A stretch of 64,000 nucleotides of DNA from Cercospora beticola (Eukaryota > Ascomycota > Dothideomycetes > Mycosphaerellales > Mycosphaerellaceae). Shown piece by piece: positions 1 through 11,476 of this stretch. A model generated the notes under the pieces. The model worked only from the letters and a program-made list of their open reading frames with translations, searched no databases and was not told where the DNA came from. Where the stretch lies: contig NC_088942.1 in assembly GCF_033473495.1 (NCBI RefSeq), positions 2,108,001 through 2,172,000 of the forward strand. The letters are read 5' to 3'. Each line of letters starts with the position of its first letter. The stretch's first letter is position 1. Position numbers and translations under genes: made by a program.

Positions 1-457
1 TCCTGGGTAGACATGATTCTGCTGTTTTGGATAATGCGTTCTTGCTGTCCGATGTTACTACATCGAAGCTCTTTATTTTGTGTCGTCTCTTCGTGATACG
101 TCATATGACGGCTTGAGCTGCAACGCGGAAGCTGTAAGGCTAGCTAGATTTCTTTCGAGCATTGATTGACTGCAATCCGGTGTGTTGTCAGCATTGCTTC
201 CAGTGATTGTGTAATGAAACATGAGACGAATCAACTCATGTCCTCTCCAGCGCCCAAAAACTGCGCAGTCAACATTAGACTATCGGCGATAGTACTCAAT
301 AATGTACAAAGAGCTGCTTCTTTTCAACGCAGCATTCATCTAGACATTCCTTCGTCTCTCCGCATCACCACTCATTGGTATCGACTCCTTTTCAAAATCC
401 ACCATGCGTAGAATTTCACTCTTAGAACGACCTTCGCCGGGCACTATCGCCACGCTT
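1..457. other. intergenic, downstream of NAB2
   Basis: No convincing coding sequence is visible. An 81-codon plus-strand open frame at 166-411 has no recognisable motif. The stretch probably holds the 3' untranslated region of the leftward NAB2 gene and sequence of a neighbour outside the window. Confidence 0.4.
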
Positions 458-2101
458 CTAGCTGACGACGTCCGCTTCCATCTCGCCTCCGCCTTCCTGC
501 TTAACGCCGAATTCTTCCTTCACACCGTTACCGTTTGTCTGACCTGGTAGGATGAGCTCCTCAGGCCCGTCTTCCTTCTTGAAGTCTGCAAATCTCTCTG
601 CCTTGTCGCCGGGCGTCCAGACTTTATCCTCAAATTTTCCTCGCTTCTGGCCAGCTTCGTGTTTGTACGGGCAGTTCTGGTTCAGGCATGGGTTGTACCG
701 GCACACAATCGTACTGTGTCCAAAAGTGCAGCCAGGGGTGGTGCAGTCTCCGCCGTTTTTGCATGGCCTCACATTTGGATGTGTGAAAGGGCATTGCGCG
801 TTTTGGCAGTTGGGGTAGAACTTGCATGGCACCGGGATAGCACCAGGCTTCGCGCTGGCCGGGCTGGGATGGCGAGCGGTGCAACTCTTGTTTGTGCACT
901 TGCCAGCGTAGGAGCACGTGGCTGTCATGTCGAGGGTAGGAACGGTCTCCAACGTTGTCCTTGGACCGCGATGCGCAAATCCGCAACCAGGGTTTGTGCA
1001 TGAGAGATCGAATCGGCATGGACTCGAGAATTTGCCGCCGCCATTTTCGTCTCCGTCCAGATCCATGCCATCAGCTCCGCCAGCGTGAGGCCCGCTGGGT
1101 AGCGCACCGTCAGGCATCTTGCCATCCACTGCGTGTAGTGTAGGTGCTTGTTGCTGTCCACCTCTGCCGCCACGAGCACCTCCACGAGTACCTCTCCCGC
1201 GAGCGCCTCCTCGACCGCCATTTGGGCCAGCGCCGCCGTTCGGAATGGCTTGCAACATCTGCTGGAACATATTCGCCTGCATTTCCATCATTTGCATGAA
1301 CTGCATCTGCTGTTGCGAGTCCACGCCAGGTGCTGCGCCCATCATTCCCATGCCATTTTGTGGGCCGCCACGTCCGCCGTTCAGCATTCGACCGACACCG
1401 CGTGCGATACTGTGTTTCGGTCCTCGGGGTGCTGCGTCTCGTGAGGAATGTGAGTTGATCCTGCCTGCCCCGACACCAGCTGCACCTTTTATCCTTCGAA
1501 GGTTATCAGGAAGCTCCGATCGGTCGAGGTTGCGATTGAGCTGGTTAAGCATGCGGCCGCCCCGCCCTCTCTGAGGACCGGAGCCGTTGCGCATCGATCG
1601 TGGACCTGTGGGTCTGTATTGGGTTAGTTGCTGATATGGTTGCTGTATACCCCAGGGCCGCGGCTGTCGCATGTAGCGATTGCCGTGGAACTGGTTGAAA
1701 TGAGAAAAGTTGACATACGGTGCTTCCGCTGGTGATGCTGAGTCCTCCATCATAGCATCACCGGAAGTTGATTGTTGCGCTTGTTCCTGATGCGCGCCAT
1801 TGTTCTCGGTCTGCTGTGCTTGCTGCTGCTGAGGCTGCGTGATTGTCTGCACTTGGTCAAAGAGCCACTTCGTGAAATCGATGACTTCGGGGTTGTCGTC
1901 GCCAATCGCCAGCAGATCAGTGCCCAGCTCTGCTTGCACGCCTTGCGCGTCTCTGCCGTTAACAATCATCATTGTCACGTACTCGGCGAGTGTCATGTCG
2001 TTCTCATCGGTGACCCAGCCATTCTCCATGAGCTTCGGCTGGATCGCATTTTGGAGCTGCTGGGCATGGTCGCTGCCAGCATCGACCACTGCGGAGGCCA
2101 T
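458..2101 (-). CDS. NAB2: nuclear polyadenylated RNA-binding CCCH zinc-finger protein (Nab2)
   Basis: Single-exon gene, 547 aa, ATG at 2101. Nab2 binds poly(A) tails in the nucleus, limits their length and escorts mRNA to the pore. The first ~90 residues are a helical PWI-like N-domain (begins MASAVVDAGS), followed by a Gln-rich linker and an RGG-rich block at about 300-325. Five consecutive CCCH fingers lie at about 363-481; four have C-x5-C-x4-C-x3-H spacing and the last is C-x4-C-x4-C-x3-H. This order of N-domain, RGG and C-terminal finger array is that of Nab2; yeast Nab2 has seven fingers, so the number seen here is lower. It diverges from UTP18 over a 389-bp spacer. The identification is from architecture and motif spacing; a different poly(A)-binding CCCH protein (ZC3H14 type) would be the same family. 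Confidence 0.9.
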   Translation of the reverse strand: MASAVVDAGSDHAQQLQNAIQPKLMENGWVTDENDMTLAEYVTMMIVNGRDAQGVQAELGTDLLAIGDDNPEVIDFTKWLFDQVQTITQPQQQQAQQTENNGAHQEQAQQSTSGDAMMEDSASPAEAPYVNFSHFNQFHGNRYMRQPRPWGIQQPYQQLTQYRPTGPRSMRNGSGPQRGRGGRMLNQLNRNLDRSELPDNLRRIKGAAGVGAGRINSHSSRDAAPRGPKHSIARGVGRMLNGGRGGPQNGMGMMGAAPGVDSQQQMQFMQMMEMQANMFQQMLQAIPNGGAGPNGGRGGARGRGTRGGARGGRGGQQQAPTLHAVDGKMPDGALPSGPHAGGADGMDLDGDENGGGKFSSPCRFDLSCTNPGCGFAHRGPRTTLETVPTLDMTATCSYAGKCTNKSCTARHPSPASAKPGAIPVPCKFYPNCQNAQCPFTHPNVRPCKNGGDCTTPGCTFGHSTIVCRYNPCLNQNCPYKHEAGQKRGKFEDKVWTPGDKAERFADFKKEDGPEELILPGQTNGNGVKEEFGVKQEGGGEMEADVVS

Positions 2102-2490
2102 GATAGGGGTGGTGGTGGGTGTTGTGTTGACCGGCGGGAGAAGAATGAGGGCGGAGCCTCGAAGGCCGTGTTTTTAAAAGCGCGCGCCCGCTGGTTGCTG
2201 CGTGTGTGTCTGCGGTGAATGCGCGCTGTGTGTGTGACGGTGAAGACCGGTGGCGGATGGTGTGCGCTGCAATGTGGTGGAGATTGGGAAGTGCAGCGAA
2301 AAGTTGTCGGTTCTGTCGATGTCTTGGATCACGTCGCGTGGGTTTGACGCTGCTGCTGCTTGCGGCCGCCACTGACAGACGGGCACCCCTGTTCCGGCGG
2401 CTTAGTCAGCCACTTAGAAAGTTTCTGGGAAGCATCAAAGAATTGTTCCGCGCGTGCGCTGCATTGAGTACGGCGACTGCAGCTAATACA
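2102..2490. promoter_or_regulatory. shared divergent promoter NAB2 / UTP18
   Basis: 389 bp separate the two start codons, which point away from each other, so both core promoters must lie here or overlap. No TATA box or clear activator site stood out. The sequence is rich in TGTG/CGCG steps near the NAB2 side. Confidence 0.5.
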
Positions 2491-4371
2491 ATGGCGAAGT
2501 CAAAGCAGGCCAAAGCAGTCAATTCGCACGATGTTATTCAGCAGCCGACGCCGCCAGCGCAGGACTATGACGAGAGCGAAGATGTGGAAATGAGCGACGA
2601 ATCTGAGGCCGAGATCGTGGTGGATGGCGAGCCTGAGAAAGATGAGACGGAAGAAGAGCTCGAGCGATTGGTCTTCGGCGACAGCACCGCCTTTCGGGAT
2701 GGACTACGAGACTTTGATCCAGAGGCTGAGGACGAAAACATTGCCGATTACGATGCGACAACGGGACTCGAAGGTCTGGACGATGCTCAAGTAGGTCAGA
2801 CATATCTGTGGACGTATGAAGCTGGTTGACTCACCTTGCACCAGCTCTTCTTCACCGATACAGGCGATGATTCGTTACGGGCTCCTGCACAGGATGAACA
2901 CAGCGACCGCGACGAGACATTACATTCGATACAGCCTGCAGCGTGGGACGACAGTGACGATGAACGGACTTTGGTCTCACTGGCATCGGTGCCACGACTG
3001 CGGAAGCTGAGGAACACTGAGGCTGAAGATGTGGTCACTGGCAAAGAATACAGCAGAAGATTGAGAAAGCAGTTTGAATTGCTGAATCCAACACCACAGT
3101 GGGCACAGACTGCACTGCAGAGGCCAGCGAAGAAGAAGCGACGCACCTCAGACTATGTTGGGTCAGACGAGGATGTCTCTGAGAACGACATGGACATTGA
3201 TGGAGATCTACCCTCCACTGCACCTCTGGACCAACTGCTACAGGACGCCGCGTCCTTGGTACGACAAGCAGGACCAGGAGCTGGCAAGAAGCGCAAGATC
3301 CGACCCGAAGTTATCGACATACAGCGACAGAAGGATATTCCTGGAGTGCAGCCTAGTGCCATCACTTCATTGTCTTTCCACCCCACGTTACCTCTGCTAC
3401 TCTCCTCTGGCCCGTCCTCAACACTCTACCTCCATCATCTTGCGAACTCGCCGCCCGCGCCATCGCCGAACCCACTTCTCACCAGCCTGCACGTTCGAGG
3501 GTCTCAGCTTACCACAACCGCTTTCCATCCTCACGACTCTCGCATATTCCTCTCCGCACGCCGAAAGTACTTCCATGTCTGGAACCTCAACACTGGTCAA
3601 GTTGAGAAGATCACGCGAGTCTACGGCCAGCAGCATGAGCAAAAGAGCATGGAGCATTTTAAGCTGTCTCCAGATGGGCGGTATATGGCACTTCAGGGCT
3701 CAACGAAGAAAGGTGGTGGTATCATTAATCTACTGGATGCTACAACACTGCAATGGGTGACGCAGGTGCGAATCGAAGCTCGAGGAGGGATAGCGGATTT
3801 CGCATGGTGGCGAGACAGCCGAGGACTGTGCATAGCAGGGAAGAACGGCGAGGTCAGCGAATGGAATCTGTCCGAACAACGAGTTGTGGCCCGATGGCAA
3901 GACGAAGGTGCTGTGGGCACGACGACACTCGCGCTCGGCGGGCATCATGAGGTGTCTAAGGGGCTCATTGGAACTGATCGCTGGATAGCTGTTGGCAGCA
4001 GTTCCGGTATCGTGAACGTATACGACCGACGAGTATGGCTGGGAGACTCTCCGAAGAGTGTACGAGAGATCCCTGCGACGCCGAAGCCAACACGAGCTTT
4101 GGATCACCTTACCACGCCGACATCACATTTGGCATTTTCGCCTGATGGCCAGATTCTTGCAATGGCATCAAAATGGAAGCGAGATGCAATGAGACTTGTA
4201 CATCTACCCAGCTGTACAGTGTTCAGAAACTGGCCAACGAGCCAGACACCGCTCGGACGAATTACTGGCGTAGCTTTTGCAGATGGCGGCGTGGTGCAGG
4301 GTTCAGACGCACACAGTGTGCTCGCTGTGGCCAACGAGCAGGGTAAGATTCGAGTTTGGGAGATTAGGTAG
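2491..4371 (+). CDS. UTP18: U3 snoRNA-associated WD40 protein Utp18
   Basis: Two exons, 2491-2790 and 2845-4371, separated by a 54-nt GT..AG intron; spliced product 608 aa. Utp18 is a UTPB subunit of the small-subunit processome that acts in nucleolar 18S rRNA maturation and recruits the exosome helicase Mtr4. The N-terminus is acidic and disordered with a short Lys-rich start; splicing restores the motif DDAQ-LFFTDTG. A WD40 propeller fills roughly residues 260-608, with repeats such as ITSLSFHPT, TAFHPHDSR and LAFSPDGQ, and the protein ends KIRVWEIR. The ATG at 2491 (MAKSKQAK) was preferred to upstream frame extension because it gives the expected basic start. A different WD40 protein is possible but the layout fits Utp18 well. 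Confidence 0.92.
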
Positions 4372-4574
4372 TAGTTCGTGCCAATCGAGCCCATCTTCTT
4401 CTTCCCATATCTTTATCCACGGTTTTTGGGAGTTTCTAATTCTTTCTTCCTTTGAGCGAGTGGTTGTCTTCTCTGATCATCGCCTGATCCTACTCTCCAG
4501 TCAACTCCACCAGCCACAAAGTCGTTGAAAGCCATCTGAATGTTCTCATCTCATATATTGTGAGAACACACAAC

Positions 4575-5042
4575 TCACTGCTCAAAAGAACTCTCTCCAT
4601 CTTTGGTATCGATGTCCTTTTGGTCCACCTTGCTGACTTTTGCTGCGCGGGGACCCATGTTCAAGTGTTGGACGAATTTGTCGAGGTTGGAGGATGAGCC
4701 TTGGGCTTCTCCGACCACCTGGCGAAGGTGTCAGTATCAATGCTCTCTGATCATAGACACGGCATTGCGAGCGGATCCAGGGTGGAGTGAAGATGGATTC
4801 GACCTACAGTTCCATCACTTGCGTTCTTGACGTATCCTGTCACACTGAGGGATTGAGCTTTTTCGGCTGTGAAGGAGCTGAATGATTGTCAGTGTGTCAT
4901 TCGTCTTGAGTGCTATCACAGTGTACCGGAAGTTCACGCCTTGGACTGTGCCTTCGACTTTGAAGGAGATCTATAGGCATTGTCAGCAATGGCTCGTTCC
5001 CAAATGGCTAGCTGGTGAAATGCTACATACTCGTTTCGACAT
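4575..5042 (-). CDS. acylphosphatase
   Basis: Small gene in four exons: 5031-5042, 4927-4970, 4808-4877 and 4575-4718. The introns use GTATGT, GTACAC and GTAGGT donors. Spliced product is 89 aa, the usual size for acylphosphatase, which hydrolyses carboxyl-phosphate bonds such as acetyl phosphate in the cytosol. The family signature VEGTVQGVNFR carries the catalytic Arg, and the downstream GYVKNASDGTVVGEAQG carries the catalytic Asn (VKN). Both signatures cross splice junctions; the Arg codon itself is split by intron 2, so no single frame shows the gene. The first exon is only 12 nt (MSKR). The frame stays open through all junctions, and an in-frame TGA closes it after SSFEQ. Confidence 0.9.
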
Positions 5043-5314
5043 GCTGATGAAGCTTGTTGAGAAGTATCGCATACGGTGGTGCTGTCAGTGGAATTGGGAT
5101 TGTTTCTGCTTTGCAATGTTTGAAGCATGGAATTATTTGGATGTTCCTCAATGTTCAATGTTCAAGTTCAAATGTTGTTTAGTACATGTAAGTGCCATCG
5201 ATATGACGTACATATGCAGGGTGCAGATGCGTGCAGCAGGAGCAACGACTGGAGCTCATATTTGGCTGCAAACAGCTTCGACCTGAATATTACAGAACGT
5301 CTTATACATCATGC

Positions 5315-6237
5315 TCATCTAAGACCCGTCCTGATCCGCCAACGGAAGCACCAGGCTTTCAAGGAATTGTTGATATAATCTAAATTCACCACGCGCGGAT
5401 CAAAGTTTTCGTATTCTGCTCTACTGGCAAATCTCTCATAGTTCGGCCGATTCACACATTGATTCGTATACCATTGACGGAGATGAGCTGCGTCAGGACC
5501 ATCGGGTGTAGAGAACGACTTCTATATGAGGTTAACAAGTAATGCACGAACATGCCGTAGCCACATACCTTCAGGCGTTCCCATCCGTAAACGCCTCCGC
5601 AGTCTTCTGCGACCGGGTGGCCCTTCGCTTCGAGGCATACGACTTCTTGTCCTGGCCGATCAGGATGGACCGTTTGCATGTCAGAGAACTCCTCATCATC
5701 TGTTGTGCCCAGAAAAGTAATGTCGTGCTCCCAGCCGTCTTCCATGTCATATTCGTACTCTATTGTCGCCGGAGGTTCTGGCCAGATGCGACTGCCACCG
5801 AATACCTGATTCAGCCTTCGTGTCTTACTGCTCTTGCACATCGGCTCGCCCTCAACCCGCATGTCATTCATCTCCTCTGGATCCTCATACAAAAACTCTT
5901 TCGGTCGGTAGTAGCCTGGCGTAAAACGCTCGTTAGGATCCCGCTTCCCAAAGAGCGAGAACGAGTACAAGTGGCAATCTGCCCAACCGAATGCATACTG
6001 CAGAATGCCGTGCAGCTGATGAAACGTGATCGTTGTTGGGACGCGCAGTGTTCGCTCGACTGGAGGATCATCGATGTATCGGAGCTTGACATGCAGTAGG
6101 TACGCTGGCTCGGTGAGTGTTCGCTGCAGCATTAGTTCTTCTTGCATCATCCGGTATGCAGCACGCTGACTGGTGCTTTTCTTGCCCCGAAACTGCTGGA
6201 TGGAGCCATCATCAACCGTGACATCAGACCAATCCAT
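5315..6237 (-). CDS. pRiA4b ORF-3-like (IS1096 TnpR-like) domain protein
   Basis: Two exons, 5569-6237 and 5315-5521; the 47-nt intron has a GTATGT donor. Spliced product is 291 aa. The domain (Pfam PRiA4_ORF3 type) spans about residues 40-225: LLHVKLRYID, then ITFHQLHGILQYAFGWADCHLYSF, and later YEYDMEDGWEHDITFLG and GGVYGWERLK. In bacteria the domain occurs in plasmid and insertion-element accessory proteins; fungi carry chromosomal copies of unknown role. The first ATG in frame is 6237 (MDWSD); the frame is open upstream but has no earlier ATG. After splicing the C-terminus continues KSFSTPDGP and ends RTGLR. No transposase or terminal repeats flank it. Domain assignment is reasonably sure; no function is claimed. 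Confidence 0.82.
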
Positions 6238-7025
6238 GTTACCAGCGCTCGATGCATGCACAGCGAAGTATAGACTGGCCGATGGTGACGACGCTGATGA
6301 GAAGGATGACAAGAGTAAGGCCTTAGACCCCTGTGCATCATCTCATTGCCTCCTAGAAGCCTAATGTCTGGCTCCATGAGGGCGTAAGTGTATTTCAACA
6401 TCATCGCCTGAAGAAGAGCCAACTGCTTCCCAGAGGGTGATCATGAGCTACGACTTTAGCGATGGACGAGGTGCGATCTGGTCAGCTGCATGTGATACTT
6501 GGAAATCCAGTCATGCGTCACGGCCCCGTTGTCTCAGCGAGGCAGTAGACATACAAGAACGGCGGTCTTGCCATGTTCAAAACTTCTGAAGCTCCATCCT
6601 GCATTTTCTGGGCAGGCGTGGAACCGCTCTTTCTTTCTTTCATCTTGTCGATATTATTCGAGAGAGGCACACAACATCGGCAGTGCCTCGAAGTGGATGT
6701 CCTTCCGCAAAACCACCCCCGCCCGGCCAATCACAACACCAGGATTCTGTGCCACAGCAAGCGAAGGGGCATCTCGCATGTCTAGCTCTCATCTGGCCTG
6801 ACAAACATCGGCGGCCAACTCCTTCGCAGGCAAAGCCAGATCGGCTCGTGTGCCACGCGGGCGTGGCATTTGCGTGTTGTTTCGGCGGAAGTCATGAACT
6901 AGTCGTCCAATGTGGGTCGTCTCTCATGGACTCCAGCTATCATCTGCTCAGGTTCGTTCTTTCGTTTCTTTCCACCAAAACCCTGAGCGACTTGTGTATC
7001 TAGGGAACTGCGGCAGACTCTCGCA
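6238..7025. other. intergenic between two divergent genes
   Basis: 788 bp between the divergent pRiA4b-like gene and the permease; it must hold both promoters. Short open frames on both strands (longest about 106 codons) show no motif. No repeat or RNA gene was recognised. Confidence 0.4.
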
Positions 7026-9002
7026 ATGGCGGGACGAAGCTCGTCGCTACGGCGAGAACCCTTGCAGAGCATACAACTAAAGAACAGCAGCAAGAGCGGC
7101 GACGACGACGAACATGGCTCTCCCATCTACGACGAATATGACCTCTCCGATTCAAGATGGGGCAATACCATCTCAGACGACCAGGACATGCACCGGCTGG
7201 GCAAGAAGCAAGAATTTAAGAGAAACTTCAGCTTCCTTTCCGCTCTCGGCTTTGTGTCAGTGTACATGGTGAGTTTTGAGGCGTCGAGATGCTTTGTCAC
7301 AAATCTGACATTTTCTGCTAGGCCTCATGGGAATTCGTCTTAGTTTCGCTTGCAGTTGGCTTCACAAATGGAGGTTACGCCGGGCTCTTCTGGTGCTACC
7401 TGACAACCGTCACTTGTTACGCCAGCATTGTGGTCAGCTTGGCAGAGATGGAGAGTACGTCCGGCAATTTTTCCCTATGTCGACCCAATGCACAATGCTA
7501 ACGTGGAATAGGCATGGCTCCTACAGCTGGAGGTAAGTGGTTCGAACGGTGTGATTTGACATGCACTGACATTCCCGTCCTCTGCTTCAGGTCAATACCA
7601 TTGGGTGTAGGTCGCTTGTCATGCCATCAAAGTCGAACAATTGCTGACCTTCTCGCAGGAGCGAGTTCGCACCTCCACAATACCAACGAGTACTCTCGTA
7701 CGCATCTGGCTGGATGAGTACCCTCGGATGGCTGGCTAGCGTTGCCTCAAGCACCTTCGTGGTGACAACGCAAATCGAAGCCATGATCAATGTCACGAAC
7801 CCGGAATACGCATTCGAGCGATGGCAGTATACGCTCATCATGATCGCGTTCACGGCGATAACGATCGTGTTCAACACCTGGGGCGCGCCCTTCTTACCCG
7901 GCCTGGAAACAATCTGCCTTTTCGGCCATCTCTTCGGTTTCCTCGTTGTCATGATACCACTCGTGGTGCTGTGTCCAAAGAACTCCGCTTACGAAGTTTT
8001 CCTCGACTTCCAGGATAGCTCCGGATGGAACAACATGGGTACTGCCTTTCTGATCTCCCAAGTATACGTGATGTACTGCAACCTCGGATCTGATTCAGTG
8101 GTACATATCAGCGAGGAAGTGGAGAACGCTTCTCTGACTGTTCCGCGGGTCATGATCTGGTCCTACGTCGGCAACGTGGTGCTCGGAATTGGCATGCTTG
8201 TTACCATGCTGTTCTGCTTGGGACCTCTTGATGGCGTTGTGAGTGCTGGACTGAGAATTTTGCAGGAGTTTCGTCCCGTTGCTGACTGAATATTAGCTGG
8301 AAGCAAATATCCCATACCTGCTGTTGTTCAACAACACAGGCAGCCAAGGATTGTCAATTGCGCTAAACGTCATCCTCTTTCTGCTCATCTATATGGGCAA
8401 CATCACAGCTCTCGCTACATGCGCACGCGAGGTCTTTGCGTTTGCGCGCGACAAAGGTTCGCGGCTATATCAGCAAACTTCACAATGAGGTTTAAGACTA
8501 ACGTTCTCTAGGTCTGCCGTTTTCCAGCTACCAGAGTAAGATGGACCCGAAGTGGAACGTACCATTCAACGCAGTGTACGTGACCTCCTTCATCGTGGTC
8601 CTGCTCAGCTTGATTGTCCTCGGATCCGAACTGGCCTTCAACATCATCGTGTCGCTCTCCCTGCTGGGTCTGCTCAGCACCTACATGATCAGCATCGGTT
8701 GCGTGCTCTGGAAGCGCATCACGAACCAACCACTGCCACCGGCTCGATGGTCTCTCGGACGCTACGGCCTGGCGATCAATGCTTTCGCCTTCTTCTATTC
8801 CTTCTTCATAATTGTCTTCTCCTGCTTCCCAACCAATTTGCCAATTGACTTGTCAACTGCAAATTGGGCGCCTCTGGTCTGGGTTGGAGTCGGAATCTTA
8901 TCCGTAATATTTTACGTCTCGTATGGAACGAAACACTACACAGCACCAGTCGACTTTGTCGAGGGAAGAAGAGCGGAGGGCGCAGGACTTCAGACGAGTT
9001 GA
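7026..9002 (+). CDS. amino acid/choline/GABA permease (APC superfamily)
   Basis: Seven exons: 7026-7268, 7322-7454, 7512-7532, 7591-7606, 7659-8238, 8297-8456 and 8512-9002; product 547 aa. It is an integral membrane transporter of the fungal Uga4/Hnm1-like group, which imports GABA, choline or other amino compounds. The N-terminal ~70 residues are hydrophilic. About twelve hydrophobic segments follow, starting FLSALGFVSVYMASWEFVLV, with the diagnostic loop MAPTAGGQYHWVSEFAPPQYQ. That loop is assembled from exons 2-5, which include exons of only 21 and 16 nt. Later conserved stretches are EEVENASLTVPRVM and TCAREVFAFARDKGLPFS. The frame is open across all six introns (52-58 nt). Substrate cannot be told from sequence alone. 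Confidence 0.9.
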
Positions 9003-9481
9003 TGTGTTAATGGCATACACGATCAGACAGAACAGGCATTTGCAGCAGAGGGTCTGCTCGAAGATCCGCCAGTATTGCGCCAGCCACAGTGAAAATGGCT
9101 TGCGGTAAGCATGATAGACCACACGCACAAGAACGAAATAATTGCAACTCCAGCTCCGGCCTTATACACTTTGAGATATTATACTCATGACTACTTACTA
9201 TCATCAGTACCAGCCGTAACAAGCTCGGCGAAAATCGATACTCGAGGCTGGATGGTAGTGAACAGAGCAGGAGTGAATGGATCGACAGTGAATGAAACAT
9301 TCAGCTGTGCCTCAACTTCTTCACCCAGCATTTGCTTGCTTCACTGTCCATCTCACCGGTATCAACTCAGACTTCACCACTTGCCTTAGCTGCGCACATT
9401 CTCGAGCCCTCAAGATACTGCACTAATACCCACCCGACAAAGCGGCAACAAAGCCACAACAAACCACCATTGTCGCTGACG
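9003..9481. other. intergenic
   Basis: 479 bp between the permease stop and the next ATG. The frame of the downstream gene is open from about 9332 but without an ATG, so this part is taken as 5' untranslated. No other feature is visible. Confidence 0.4.
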
Positions 9482-10630
9482 ATGTACGAACTTTGCGGTC
9501 GAGTCGTGACGACTACCACCAACAAGCCAAAGCCGCGACAATTCAAGCCCAAGGGTTTCCTTGCAAAGACCACCGTCCTGAGCTACAAGCGACGATACTC
9601 GCGCAAGGCATTGCAGACCCTTGTCAAGAGCCGCGGCGGCTTGTATCCGGAGAAGGAAAAGGTCAAGGCAGTCTATGCCCGCATCCTCGTGGACTTGGAC
9701 GAGAATGGCCCAAAGTTCAGCGAAGCAGTCCAATTCCTCGAGTTACCGCCGGAACTGCGCAACCGCGTTTATGCAGAGCTTTTGACGCTGCCAGACGGGC
9801 TGGTCGATCACAAGGCTGGCGCCTTTCCAGCCATTCTCTCCACCAACAAGCAGGTATACAGCGAGGCGGTGGGTATCCTGTATGGCGAGAACACTGGCCT
9901 AGTAAAGTTTGACAGCAGCAGCGCGACCGAAGACCCAACCGAACTCTATAGATCTCTTCGCACAGTGCGCTATAACATCAACCACTACGGGGAGAAATCC
10001 AAGGTCGAAGACATGCAGCCAAACTGGAGCGGTATGCTGGGTCGATTCAGCAGATTGAAGATCACGATCCAGCTTCCACATTCATACATGGGCTCGTGGG
10101 GGCCCCCGACTTATGCAAGCCGCTATACCTCTGACTCGGAGCGGATCACATTCGCTGTCATGGCGAATCAATCACTCTTCACCTTGGTATCATACCTCAG
10201 CAGCAATCCAGATCTCAGATCCGTCGAGTTCGAATGTGAGTACCTGCCTCGGCGTGTGGGAGAGTTCTCGCAAGCAACTTTGCAACACATGATCTGGCCC
10301 ATCACACTGTTGCCGCAGCTGAAGAAACTGTCGCTTGGGGGCTTTCCACTTCGCATCGGGTTCGACGTCGAGTTGAACAGTGTCTCGGCGCTCAGTGAGG
10401 AACCCATTTTGGCCACTTTGCGAGAGCGTCTGGAGAAGGTCAACCAATTGAGCGGCAAGATGTGGTCAACTGGTCATCCACACCAACACGAGTTCATCCA
10501 GGCAATCAATAGAGCCACGACTGTGCTTGATAGAAACGACTTCGTCGATGAACAGGCGTATGCACAGCTCGTGAGTAGCTCGGAGGAGCTGGCGGAGATC
10601 TTGAAGGAGCATATGCCAGCAGAGGCATAG
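9482..10630 (+). CDS. F-box-like / 2EXR-type hypothetical protein
   Basis: Single exon, 382 aa, ATG at 9482 (MYELCGRVV). A basic N-terminal ~75 residues is followed at about 80-110 by FLELPPELRNRVYAELLTLPDG. That is the F-box-like motif found in very large, lineage-expanded protein families of filamentous ascomycetes. Downstream, LSTNKQVYSEAVGILYGEN is the usual second conserved block of these families (the part reading LxxTNRQIYxEAxxLLY). The rest is mixed helix/strand with no catalytic motif. Such proteins are often treated as substrate adaptors, but direct evidence is thin; no function is assigned. The neighbours do not suggest a role. Confidence 0.8.
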   Translation: MYELCGRVVTTTTNKPKPRQFKPKGFLAKTTVLSYKRRYSRKALQTLVKSRGGLYPEKEKVKAVYARILVDLDENGPKFSEAVQFLELPPELRNRVYAELLTLPDGLVDHKAGAFPAILSTNKQVYSEAVGILYGENTGLVKFDSSSATEDPTELYRSLRTVRYNINHYGEKSKVEDMQPNWSGMLGRFSRLKITIQLPHSYMGSWGPPTYASRYTSDSERITFAVMANQSLFTLVSYLSSNPDLRSVEFECEYLPRRVGEFSQATLQHMIWPITLLPQLKKLSLGGFPLRIGFDVELNSVSALSEEPILATLRERLEKVNQLSGKMWSTGHPHQHEFIQAINRATTVLDRNDFVDEQAYAQLVSSSEELAEILKEHMPAEA

Positions 10631-11476
10631 AGGGAAGTTCGTTGGCATGAGGGAACGCTGCTGTGTATGCATGAGTTTGTTCAGAGTGGAAGGATTGCAT
10701 GCCTGCTGTGGGTTGGCGTTATGTTGTCGCAGCAATTGAGACGGGATGCTGCATAGTCGAGCAGCTTGTGCAAGGCTCGAGTAGAAATACTGTGTACATG
10801 TTATCGAAGCACTTTTACGCGACTTCAATGTCTATTCTATAAATCAATCAACAATGAGTCTCAATTGCCAAGTAACATCGCTGCCATAGTTTGACAGTCA
10901 GAGCTGTCTCGCCACGTGCTCGTATGGTATGCAACTTGTGTACCGTCTCGATGTACTGTACATGCCAGCGAAGGAGTTGCAAGCATAATACCGTAAGGAT
11001 GATGATGCGCGTAAGATCACACGCCAGTTGCCGGCGAGCTGTTCCTTGGTAACGGCCAAACTTTCGTGTTTCGGCCTGTGAACACGTTTGGGAGCGTTTC
11101 TCCGGAGACGACGGTTGTCTTTGCTGGGTATCCTTCGGTGCTGGCTGCGAATTGCGAGGACATGGTGCAAGTATACTGCTGAGTGGACGTCGACTATCTT
11201 CACCCAAAGCTCGTGTTACGCAAGATCTCGTGGTCGCATCCGCATCTTTGATTGGATGCAGCGGCAGCTGCGATTAAGCTTCCAGAAACGGGCGCGCACG
11301 AGCTCTCATAGCGAGGCTGGTGGTCAATCTTTTTGGTAACGATCAAAGTGGAGAGAGCAGCGAAAAACAAGCCTCGCGCGGCCCAGACTGCACCTCTCAC
11401 TCCGTTCCCAATGTCTCGCAGCTGTTCTTGAGGACCTCCACCGCATACCACCGTCCCTACAGATCTCGCCGCCGCC
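10631..11476. other. intergenic / VTC4 promoter region
   Basis: 846 bp with no convincing gene. A CACGTG E-box lies at 10913-10918 and another at 11517-11522, just inside VTC4 intron 1. This is the Pho4/NUC-1-type site expected for a phosphate-regulated VTC gene, but the hexamer also occurs by chance elsewhere in the window. Open frames on the minus strand (to about 119 codons) have no recognisable motif. Confidence 0.4.

Noticed and set aside
5315..6237. Mobile element based on the IS1096/pRiA4b-type domain
   Set aside because: No transposase, terminal inverted repeats or target duplication was found around the gene.
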